Source: Stenopsyche tienmushanensis (taxonomy: Eukaryota > Arthropoda > Insecta > Trichoptera > Stenopsychidae). From it: a stretch of DNA of 64,000 nucleotides. Every line of letters starts with the position of its first letter. Position 1 is the first letter of the stretch. Location of the stretch: contig WACJ01000130.1 of assembly GCA_008973525.1 (NCBI GenBank), positions 186,001-250,000 of the forward strand, read 5' to 3'. The translations under genes and the position numbers were made by a program. Of this stretch, positions 45,001-55,400 are shown one piece after another. A model generated the notes under the pieces. That model saw only the letters and a program-made list of their open reading frames with translations, had not been told where the DNA came from and did no database searches.

Positions 45001-46767
45001 AAGTATTGCAATATTTGACGAGGCAATGGGTGGGTCAAGTAGCAAAAATGACGAAGAAGTGGTATACAAAGGCTGTTTCAAACCGGTATGTAAGGCACTG
45101 ATGATGAGATGAGTTTAAGGATGTAAATTATGTATGCAGGAGTACTTTGGGAAATGTAAATTGCAAAAGTCTTTTAGTTGAGTTTTTGTATTTTGAGTTA
45201 TTGAGTCGTAGATATGTGTGTAAAAAGTCTCTTGGTATCCTATCAAGTCTGTATTTGTGAGGTAAGATGCAGTTTTAAAAATATGTGCACCAAGCGCATA
45301 TTTTTGAATAAGGAAATATAAATAGGTTTGTTAATTCCGTGTCCGTAATGAGCTATTCCTATTTGTCCTATTGTCCCTGATTCTACCCCAGAATCAGTTT
45401 GAAAGAATGTTCATTAAAGCTTATCAAATAGAAATATAATAGAATAAATGGTGTATAATCGATATTTTTTTAAAATAACTAATTTAAACATTCTCATTGT
45501 TTCCAGATTTCAGAAAGTACGTCACTTGTTGGAGAACTTGAAGATGTTCAAAGTTTGGTTACGGAGTTTGAGTCTGATCCAATTTATGCAGCAAAGGCAC
45601 GGAATTTGGCAGAGAAGTATAGGGCAATGAGAAGAACTCGACCCGATGGAAATTGCTTTTTTCGTGCATTCTCTTACGCCTACTTGGAACGCCTTCTGGA
45701 GGATAAAAAAGATTATAAGAAGTTCTATGATTTAATTCAGAGTTCAAAGGATAACCTTATAAAATTGGGATTCACGCAATTCACAGTCGAAGACTTTTAT
45801 GAGACGGTAGATAAACACATCGTAATTCTTTTTTGCGCATAAATTAATTGATTATTAATGCTATTTGTTAGTGATTAATTTTTTCACGTGTATTGTAAAT
45901 ATGTATTTTTAGGGAATATTTATAAGTATTAAATTGTATGAAAAATATATTCAAATATGCTAATTTTAAAATAATTTAGTTCATGGAAGTCATACAAAGA
46001 GTCGGCGAAGAGATTGATAAAGGAGATCTTGGTAAAGCTCATCAAGAATTACACAAAACGTTTAACGAGCAGGGTTACTCGGATTACATTGTAGTCTATT
46101 TAAGGCTTATTACTTCTGGGCAACTCCAAGCAAATCAAGATTTCTATCAAAATTTTATTGAAGGTGATCGTACAGTAGCTGAATTTTGTCATCAGGTACG
46201 CGTTTATTGTAACTTACATTTATAAATTTACCTTACCTTATTTATTATACGGATTTACTTTAGTTATTGTTTGTGTATGGATAAGATTGGATTAATTTCA
46301 TATCATTTAACTAATCCTATACTATTATGATTATGGTTGCCAGTCTAAGAATTAATTAATGTATATTCTCATTTTACGATTGCTGTGGGTCACAGCAATA
46401 ATCTGTGTTAATCTTCCGCTTATTGTTTAATATTAGTATACAAACAATATTGTTGTTATGAAATATTTATGTATAAATTGTTTTCAGGAAGTGGAACCTA
46501 TGTACAAAGAGTCTGACCATATCCATATAATAGCATTATGTAATGCATTAAATGTGGGTGTGAGAGTGCGTTATATGGATCGAGGGGAAAACTCAGAGGT
46601 TTATTTTTCTTACATTAATGATTTTTTTTACAATTTGATAGTAGTGGCTGTTTATAATGAATCTTATTTGTCCACAGGTAATTGCTCATGATTTTCCTGA
46701 AGGAATACAACCATCCTTTGATTTACTTTATAAACCTGGACACTATGACATACTTTATTTGTTTTAG
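39100..46767 (+). CDS. Otub1: Otubain-1-type deubiquitinase
   Basis: Exons 39100-39165, 45507-45806, 45980-46195, 46488-46598 and 46678-46767 keep phase and give 260 aa (human OTUB1 is 271). Exon 1 encodes MEAAGASQDELTLRQQRRIE. It parallels the human N-terminal helix (QQDRIQQE), which in OTUB1 binds the proximal ubiquitin and inhibits E2 enzymes. The catalytic motif TRPDGNCFFRAF gives Asp69 and Cys72. The late motif KPGHYDILYLF gives His253 and Asp255, with the same H-x-D spacing as human. EVEPMYKESDHIHIIAL and YMDRGE are also conserved. The enzyme cleaves Lys48-linked ubiquitin. A two-codon upstream ORF (39085-39093) ends seven bases before the start. Intron 1 (6.3 kb) carries a mariner. Confidence 0.93.
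39910..41179 (-). mobile_element. Near-complete mariner transposon (1.27 kb)
   Basis: TA target sites flank it (39908-39909 and 41180-41181). Inverted ends are ggggtatcgaaaagaaatag and its complement. The minus-strand transposase starts at 41017 (MSRPTISEENLRYC) with a paired helix-turn-helix. It has EAPKSGRP, GVWVPHDL and the first catalytic Asp in TCDEKWVLYNN (frame open to about 40508). It then shifts frame around 40240-40507 and resumes to 39994 with the DD34D signature HPPYSPDIAPSDYYLF and a RWKKVLENDGH end. Length and layout are full-size, so it is a recent but disabled copy. Confidence 0.9.
43253..43545 (+). repeat. LINE-like 3' repeat, copy 2
   Basis: It aligns with 12090-12400 in the same orientation (atcatcatagtgtagccata, ttcacaggaagg, ctcattcgctcgatattgaa, gactgagtagttttcttc). 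There is no coding region. Confidence 0.55.
44010..44460 (-). repeat. Possible retroelement 3' fragment
   Basis: On the minus strand a mid-GC region with a 95-codon open frame runs into tcatgagggacacgacacaa. This resembles the 3' end of the LINE fragment at 30350-30800 (tcatgaggaaacgaaaaaga). The open frame itself matches no family I recognise, so only the shared 3' end supports a mobile origin. Confidence 0.35.
45026..45085 (+). other. Candidate alternative first exon of otubain
   Basis: ATG plus 19 codons (MGGSSSKNDEEVVYKGCFKP) end at a consensus donor (CCG/GTATGT), phase 0, and would join exon 2 at 45507 in frame. The start MGGSSSK fits the N-myristoylation pattern (Gly2, Ser6, basic at 7). 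An in-frame stop lies a few codons upstream, so this ATG would be the true start. The product, 258 aa, would keep the whole catalytic domain but lose the canonical N-terminal helix. A different frame is also open across this region back to an acceptor-like ttcag at about 44979, so the exon may be chance. Confidence 0.35.
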
Positions 46768-48657
46768 TAAACTAGCAATGTTATAATATATCCATTTGAA
46801 CCTAAACAATAAATATTTTTAAACTCAATACTTTTGCAATATAAATGTATATTCTTAGTAATTTTGATGTGTAAGGTGGATTTTTAAAATAAAATTTCAT
46901 TTTGCTCAGTTTTCCTCAATTATCATTTTTTTTAACGTTAGGAGAATAAATTATTTTCCAAAACATAATCTAGTTTTTATTGATAAATAAATTGATTGGT
47001 TTAAATAATAATATTTTGTAAAAAATAATCTTTTCCTATGTTTATACTTATTTCCTATTTCTCATATGTGATTACTTGAAAACTTTCCTAAAGTTAAATT
47101 ATAGATATTTCAATAAAACTATGGATCTATGAGTAAGATTTTACTATTTTCTCAAGAAAACCTGTTTGTTCTAATGTCCAACTGCTCAACCGAGAAGGGA
47201 GCAAAAAGGTCTCGATACGGTCTGTTGGTTTGTAGGGCTATAATCAGAAATGTATCTTGCGAGGTCAAAATTCTTTAATATTAATTGCAGGATGATGAAA
47301 CTATTTGAATTAGATGCATAAATGTAAACCTTTATCCTTGAATATATATTGGGTATCCGGTAATTATTCCTTGAAGCTGTTGTATTTTTTTGAGGTGGCT
47401 TTTAGCAATCCTTTTTTTATGAGACTATTGCCAATTATTTTGACATGGTTTTTCATGGCGTATATATGTTTTTAAAAATGTGGTCATCAATCACACTTGT
47501 AAATTTGAACCCAGCACTAGGCCTGGAGACGGAGGTCAGGCAGCTGATGCAAGTGGAGACCATCACGATCCTCGGTATAGAGGAAGGAAAACCTCGGCCT
47601 AGGGTTGGGATTACACAATGTTCAATAGGTTTGTAGTTTCTTTTAAGGATGTGTTCTTACATCAATTCCAATGTATTTACTTTATGATTATTCAAATTTC
47701 CTTATACATAGTTATAATCAATTAATAATTGAAGTATGTATGTTCTAAAAAAAGAGGATTGCAATGCAATTTTTTAAAATCTGAATGGAAATATAAATAT
47801 ATTGGGAGTTCTTTACAAATTGATCAATTACTTGATAGGTTTATAAGAAACAATTATCATTCTTGTTCAAGAAAGTTGTTCAACCAAGTAAAATGCAGAT
47901 TGGTTATATTAAATTTGCAATTAATATAAGTGCAATATTTGTGAATGGATCAATGGGAGCAGTAAAAGAAATGAGAAAAATAGAAGTAAAGAATGATATG
48001 TATCCTTCAGTTTGGATAATATAATGTTAAATGTATGAATGATAAGAGCCTGAATTATGGGAAATTTCAAATTTCGGTTTTCAGTCTGATAAATAACAGT
48101 TTTCGGTTCAGTTCCGGTTCAAGGTCCTGATTGTTATTAATTCTAAATTTTGGTTTGTATGATTAAAATGGATTATAATAGTACAAAAACGAAAATTAAA
48201 ACAAAGAAAATAAGATTTTCGTTATTTTATCAATTCTATTATAGAAATGAAATAGGATTTAAGTGCCATTTTTTAAAACATTAGCGTTATCATAGAAAAC
48301 GTATTTTAGGCATTAAATTGATCTTGGATTTTTTTTGCAATTATGCCCTATTTTTATTTCGTTATATAAATTATAAATATAATTGAATTTTGTAAATTCT
48401 ATTTTAAAGAATATGATTTTACTATTGATGCAAAAATTGAGAGTAGATAATATTTTTTATTATAATATAATTGCAGTAAGTTAATTTTTATAAATATATT
48501 TAATATGTATATAAAAAAAAAAATTAATTGTTAAATCGGTGCAAAATTGCTCCAAGCACAAGAGCATGGCTGGATAATTCAAATTCTAGTCATTGCTTGT
48601 TTTTTGACATTTCGTGGTTATGTTATTTGTGGTATTCAATGGAATGATTTAAATGAA
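46768..48657. other. Intergenic between otubain and the DDX28-type gene
   Basis: AT-rich. A short GC-richer piece at 47490-47620 encodes a plus-strand run (NPALGLETEV...KPRPRVG) that looks repeat-derived but was not identified. The otubain poly(A) signal AATAAA is near 46809. Confidence 0.4.
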
Positions 48658-51600
48658 ATGTTTTTAAAATCGTGTTTAATCGTTCAAAAAAAATGCATTT
48701 CCGGTGTGTTCGCTAGATTTTGTTCAAATAGAGTGATTCCTATAATCACTTGCAAACGAAAAGAATTCAACTATTTTGGCAAACCCTACGGAAAAAATGA
48801 AGATATACCAATTGCCTCTGAAGGTTGGCATCACAAGAAAGCGAGAGGAGATTATTTTATCATCAATCGTTCCGCGTGGTCGAAACAAGGGGGCATTCAG
48901 GAAGATTCCACATTTGAAATGACCGGTTTAAGCGATGAAGTAATAAAAGCAATTTCTAATTTTAATCATCCAACGGAAATACAGAAGTTAGCCATACCAG
49001 TTATCTTATCTGGTTGTAATTCTATGATCATGGCTGAAACCGGCTGTGGAAAAACGCTAGCATATTTACTTCCAATATTGCATCAGATTATTCAATGGAA
49101 GACTTTTGAAGAAGAAATGCCATATAATAGTCCATCAGTCATCATAATTTCACCAAACAGAGAACTCGGTAATTAAATTGTTATATTTTTGTCATTGCCT
49201 TCTAATAGATTTGCCATATGGATTTTTATGAACTTCTAAATAGTGAGATGCCTTTATTACTTTCTTATTTTCATTGTCGGGCTTAGCATTTTCTGAGTAC
49301 AACCATTCTCTAACCAGAAACTCCCAGAATTTTCTTAATTCAGTTTTTTAATTAATTTCTTTTTAATATCCGACATAAGGATTTATTATGGTTCTTCCTA
49401 TAAGTAAATTTAATGGCTATTTGCAATGAATGCTACTTTATGCCTTCTACTGGTCATTCCTCCTTTTCTTCTACAGCCAGTACTTCTTAAATCTCCTCAA
49501 GGTCTTCACATGCATATGCATCCTTGTTATCCAATCTTGAGATTAATGAAATTTTATTTATAGTCTTACAAAACTCACTAATTGTTCATCATTCATCTTC
49601 GTAAGAAAAAGTATGCTTCTCAACCGAATGAAGGTTTTGGGGTAAATACAGTGAAATCTCTCACAGTCCTGTTATCAAAAAGCAAGTTGAGCATCCCATT
49701 GTTATTTTTTTCTATAACGACTTTCAAATTGTAATGTTACTAATGTCTTTTCTGGAATATACAGTATTGTATTGCTATTCCAGCTAATCGTTCTGCGCTC
49801 TTATGCTCTATTGGACTAGTGCATTGTGAGAAACTCTTTGTTCACCATGATTATATGATTGTTTTTTTGATTTTTAGTGACTCAAATATATGAAGTGGCT
49901 AAAGTGTTATGCGAAGAATTATCACTAAATGTAAAATCTATTATTGGAGGGCACACAAAACGTTTAATAATGAATCCGTCATTTGAGCAAATCGATTTAC
50001 TTATTTCATCAGTGGGAGCTTTGAGCAAATTGTTATCTACGGGTATATATAAAATCGAAAGGACGCATCATGTAGTTTTAGATGAAGCTGATTCACTTTT
50101 AGATGACAGCTTTTTTGATAGAGTTTTACATGTTCTAAAAAGATTTCCGGTAAGTGTGTTTAATTTTTATTGTCGTTTCCTTAAATAACTCCTTCAAAAA
50201 TGAAGAATATGCTCTAAAATAATAACAAAAATGTAATCTTTGTCTTACTAAAATAATTTTTCATCTGTTTTAGATATTTTTATTTATTATCTGCACACTT
50301 ATATAATAAATATGCTATGAAATATATTTTTAGTTTCAACATCGTTTAACACTACCTCCAAAAGGATGTCAATTGACCATGGCTAGTGCAACTATACCAA
50401 AAGATCTACCCGAAGAAATATTTAAGTTTATAGATCCTACTTCGCTTAAAAGAATATCTACTTCTAATTTACACAAAGTTCTTCCACACGTTCCTCAAAG
50501 GTATGATAAGATTGCAATTTTGCTTAAAATTTATGAACCTGGCTATATTCAAATATTTACATTTTAGTATAGAAAAGTGTTAAGAAAATCAAGAAGAAAT
50601 AACTAAAATATTTCAGTATTATAATATGGAACCAGAAAGTATTCAAAGACATCTTCTCGTCGCTTTAGCAGTTCTTCGATCCTTTTTTTGTAAAAATTTT
50701 CCAGCTCAGAAGCAAAAGACGATTTAAATGCATTTCCATTTCAGCTGCATTTTTGAATCTTTTTTTCTCTCAGCCTGTGTCAGCCTCAGTATTTGCATAG
50801 TGGCCCCATAGGTATCCCAGCTTTTGCGATAACTTGTTGATTGATTGTTGCACAAAAAATAATGTTTAAGAATAGTCCTACAAAAAAAAACATGTAAAGA
50901 TATTTCCGTCACCGTGTCTGGACACAAACTGAACTCAAACATAAGATCTTAGAGCGTACTTGTAATGTAATGGATACTTTCGGGTTCCTCTATAATATCT
51001 GCGATATTTAATAGGTTTTATTTAAATCATATGTTGTTACTTTTGCTCAATAATGTTGTTATTTAAGGTTTTTAAGATTGGGTAAAATACAAAAACCCTC
51101 AGAACTACTCAGAATAATTAGAGGTGATGTCGGCAATCGAGTTCCTGTGATGATATTTTCAAATAAATCTTCTACTTGTGATTATGTCTCCATGTTGCTA
51201 AATGAAAATGGTATAAAATGTGCAAATTTGAATGGAAATATGCACGTTGAGTTGCGAAATGGTAGATTTAAAACATTTAAAGATGGCAAAGTAGATGTTA
51301 TCTCATGTACTGATATAGGATCGAGAGGTCTGGATACAACTAGAGTAAGTTTAATAAAATATCTTTTTATATATATGTAGTTTATTTAAAATATTAACTC
51401 ATTGCGTCTGAAGATAAAATTGAAACTATGATAGCATTTATGTTAATTTTGATTTAAAAATAAAAGTGTATAAAACTAATTACCCTATCGGACCGGAAAT
51501 TATAAGAAAGTAACGAATGGTGTGTGCTATCATCAGTGTTAAGGTTCATTTATTGAGCTTGGTTTATTATCAAGCTCGTTACTCGCTGCGGCGGAGCTGA

Positions 51601-52222
51601 CAGAAAGTGGATTTACATTAGAGTGTAGCATGTCTGCTCTTCGGTTCGAAAGGGTTAAAGCTCAGGATTTAGTCAGAAATTAAAGAAATCATTTTAAAAG
51701 AGAAAATAATTTTTAGACTTTTATTATAAAATGTTCAAGTTCAAATTCAGATTGTGAGAAAAAAATAATTTCAATTCAGGTTTAGCTTGCCTTGGTGTCA
51801 AGTTTGAAAATCATTGATAATTCCACAACTCACTCGTATATACTATTTTAAATACTCACATTAAATAATCTTATTCAAACTTAATATACCATATGAAAAA
51901 TTATTTACTGACTGTTTACATTTCATAAATGATATGATAAATGATTTTTTTATAATTACAGGCATCTCATATTTTGAATTATGACTTTCCACTTAATACA
52001 GCTGATTACATACATAGATGTGGTCGAACTGGTCGCGTAGGAAGTAGTAACCACTGCCGTGTCACAAATTTTGTATCGTCTGAAGGAGAAATAAATATAG
52101 TTCAAAACATTGAACGATCTGTTAGAAGAAATGTAGATTTACCCAATGTGGATGCGAATATAAGAAAAATAATAAGTAATAATATTGAAAAACAAATAAA
52201 TGCTATGGAACGTATGAGATAA
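48658..52222 (+). CDS. DDX28: DDX28-type mitochondrial DEAD-box RNA helicase
   Basis: Exons 48658-49168, 49878-50149, 50334-50500, 51068-51344 and 51962-52222 keep phase and give 495 aa. The first 25 residues ([20 protein letters not shown] and on) are basic and free of acidic residues, like a mitochondrial presequence. Motifs in order are: Q-motif [11 protein letters not shown], motif I AETGCGKT, Ia PNRELV, II DEAD in [35 protein letters not shown] and [10 protein letters not shown]. The usual Ib TPGR is replaced by SSVGAL. The set and the mitochondrial leader fit DDX28, which aids large-mitoribosome assembly. Assignment to DDX28 rather than another organellar DEAD-box protein is by overall resemblance. 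An upstream part of the same frame (from 48547) lacks an ATG before 48658. Confidence 0.88.
49169..49877 (+). other. DDX28-type gene intron 1
   Basis: 709 bp, AT-rich. The split codon G/TG is restored across it. Nothing else was recognised. Confidence 0.5.
50501..51067 (+). other. DDX28-type gene intron 3, possible transposase scrap
   Basis: On the minus strand, around 50640-50730, a run [20 protein letters not shown], continuing ELLKR, resembles the C-terminal part of mariner/Tc1 transposases. No inverted ends or target duplication were seen, so this is weak. Confidence 0.3.
51398..51654. mobile_element. Candidate TTAA-flanked MITE (257 bp)
   Basis: TTAA at 51394-51397 and 51655-51658. The ends ctcattgcgtctgaaga and, reverse-complemented, ccctttcgaaccgaaga match only partly (about 10 of 17). 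It lies in intron 4 of the helicase gene. The right end resembles the ccctttg-type ends of the element at 12986-14215. Confidence 0.4.
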
Positions 52223-52428
52223 CATTTTGATACTGTATGTTAATAGAAGGATTCGATTTTAAAAATAAAATTCTTTTGAGTCAATCATTGTATTTAATTT
52301 TCTTTAAATGAATTATTCCTAGCTAATACATTAAGTGAGATAACATAATTCAGGGTTTATTTAACATTTATTTAATATTTTTGAGTAAGGTACATTTGTT
52401 GGTCTACAAATTGGAAAATTATATTTTT
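52223..52428. terminator. Convergent 3' ends, helicase gene / GABA-B receptor gene
   Basis: Only 206 bp separates the two stop codons. A plus-strand AATAAA near 52263 and minus-strand AATAAA-type motifs near 52350-52375 serve the two genes. The poly(A) sites lie so close that the 3' UTRs probably abut or overlap. Confidence 0.55.
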
Positions 52429-55400
52429 TTATGAGAGAGATGTTTCACTATTTTCTTTTTTAATGTATTTAGTGTGTTGACCTTCTATTTCAACATCCAA
52501 TTGACTTAAAGGGATTCCAAAATCTGCCGTTGCCCAAACGTCGCAACTCGGATTGCTCGCAGACGTACTCTGTCGAAAAGGTTGATATACGTTGGATGGA
52601 ATATAAGAAATAGATAAAAGGCCACTGCCTCGTCTACTTCCCGGTACTGTTAGAGTTGCATCTTCCATTGATTTCCATCGTCCACCCATTATTCTGTTGA
52701 AAGTAGGCCGTGTATTTAAATATTTATTAATTTGAGGTTGATGGCTGCTTCTTCTCACATTGGGATTTTGTAACGAGGCAACATTAATTGTTTGGCATGT
52801 ACTGGAATTGCTCAATTTTCTATGATCATCCAGTGTTGAAAGGCTACTTGTCGGCACTATTTTATGTGGAAATCTGGGAGATCCTTTTGCACGATCTTTA
52901 AAAGACAATATAGGTTGCGAATTTTGGTGCGTCATTGATGGTCTTCTCTGTGTCGGGGGTAATTGAAAATTTACTTTTGGTTCTGTTTCACATGTTATTT
53001 TAGACATGGTTGAAGTACCTATAAAAATATCTTCAGATTTAATGAAATCGTTTTCTGAAATTGGTTCATGTACATCATCAGATAATATGTTGATTATTGG
53101 TCCGCTATGTGCAAATGATTCTCTTTGAAGGTTTTTATTAGATGAATGAGCATCAAGCGTATTGCATGATAAAACCATGTTATGTTTTTGAGCGCCCGGA
53201 ACTAGACCCGCTATCATACCCATGTGTAATTTTAAAGCCGCAGCAATTCCAGTCCCACTATTTCCTGTTATCGAAGCAGACGATGTTTTACGGCTGGCTG
53301 GTCTACTTCCAAATAAATTCCTGATGCGGGCTAATATGCCTGTGTTTTCTTCTGTTCTTTTATTTAATAAACACAAATTATATAGATCGATAGCAGGTTG
53401 TGTTTTATTTTCGTCTAATTTTGGCTCGGAACTAAATGTAACACTTCGCCGCATAGGGAGGTGAGCATTTTCTGCTGATGGCCAACTGGCTCTAGGAATA
53501 ACTGGTGGCAGAACAGAGAGTAATAGCAATGGTAATCCTCCTCCGATACTAGGAGTGCGTGCATATTCATCTCGTGATGGTTTTCTTTCAAGATTTTCAT
53601 GCACTACTGTTAATTCAACCTATGAAAATACACACATAAATGATTAGTTGTAAATAGGACACAATACCATATTTTATGTAAATAGGATAATAATAAAACC
53701 TTTTTATGTTGAGCTAAAGAAGTGCTTGATGACGTGTTTGAATTTGGATTAGAATCTGATAGCATTCTTTCAAGACGATTGATTTCTTTGTCTAAAGCTG
53801 CGACTTCACGTCTATAAACTTTGTTTTGTATTTCGACTCTGTATTGTAATTCTCTCTTATCATCCGTGACGAATCTTCTGGTATTACATTCTAGTTTTAA
53901 GCCCATACTCTGTATGATAGGATCATTATTCATATCATCTAGAATTAATGTTTTTAATTTTGATTATGAAAAATATTCATAAATGCACATATTTTATTTT
54001 AAATACAGGCTAAAATGAATAAAACTACCAAATTAACTAAAATTTTGTGTGTTTATAAAAGTGATTACGAACCTCTTTTAGAGATAGCCAATAATTTTGG
54101 AAGAAAAAGTAAACAAAGGGTTCCTGTTGTCGATATCAATATAAGAGCAGTAATTACAACGTAAGCTAGAGTATTACGATCTGTGATTATGTTTGCTAAA
54201 ACCACAACTATTCCACTGGTAATGACTACACTGTAAACACTAATGCCAATATATTGAGAATCATTGAGAGCTGATATTTTAACGTGACGAGTTTCCCATG
54301 CCATATAAACTCCGACGATGATAAGTAAACCTTTATAAACGTATAAAGCCCCGAGCCATCCGTTGATATATTGCGAGCGACAAACTTCTACCTATAAATA
54401 TAATAAAAAAAGTGTGTAACATAATTCTTGATTATATATAATTCTTTTCAGCATAATATTTTTACTTGAGGCTGGTATACAACTCCTCTATCCACAGGGC
54501 TCATTTCGACGGTTAAATTCTTCAAATCTCTTTCCATTGGATCTATTACAACCCAAAGCGTCACTATAAGACCATCAATTAATAAAAGAGCACATATTAA
54601 AGATATGAGCTGTGTATCTTGGAGAAGCTTGGTTTTGCAAACTCCACTACGATTTCTGTAATAATAGTTAAATCAATTTTTCATTTAAGATTAAAAAATG
54701 TATTATAATTGGTGATAAAATTAATAAAAGCAATACCCGATAAATATTCTATGAACTCTATACGTTTTGGCAAACATAGAACCAAATGCTAAAGAAAATC
54801 CAGCCGATAGCAGATATACTCTAGCCTGAAAAACATATTTGTTATTGAAACATCGTTGAAAATTATTGTATTGATTGTAATTTTATTAGAAAAATTTATT
54901 TACTGTGCACACTGCTGAAAATTGAACAACGGCTGGTAGGGTAGCATGATCCAGTCCTAATAATCCTACAGCTCCATATACCAATACGCAGCCCACAATA
55001 GTCATATTGTTCAATCTCGGAGATGATAGTTTTATGGATCTAAATTTTATAAATAACGTGTTATATTATGGTGAAAGTATAAATTCATTTGGTAAATAAT
55101 TATTAAAAACGCACTTGATTTTTCTGAAGTGTAAATTGAAGGCGAGAAAGGCCAGTGCGAGTACTATTCCTACGAGGGCAAGGGATGTTACGGCGAGAAA
55201 GGCTGCAGGTGCTATTGTTTCAATGCGATGTTTGAGTAGACGTCGAGCCGCTGGTACTCCTCGTGCCCATGACACATCTTGACACACGCCACAACTAAAA
55301 TCTAATTGACCGTGGTTCGGTTCAAATAGTGCGACTGGCCGTGCTTCGCCATCTACAATGATATGGTTGCTTTGAATAACATACATTTTCTTGATTCAGA

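Larger units (their letters stand above)
39166..45506 (+). other. Otubain intron 1 (6.3 kb)
   Basis: It contains a mariner (39910-41179), a LINE-like 3' repeat (43253-43545) and a possible retroelement fragment (about 44010-44460). It also holds a moderately GC-rich unidentified patch at 42630-42910 and a candidate alternative first exon (45026-45085). The remaining sequence is AT-rich with no gene. Confidence 0.6.

Noticed and set aside
44979..45084. Alternative open frame through the candidate otubain exon (DWCEVLQYLTRQW-like)
   Set aside because: It is open back to an acceptor-like site, but its phase at the donor does not match exon 2 and no homology was recognised. Length is within chance.
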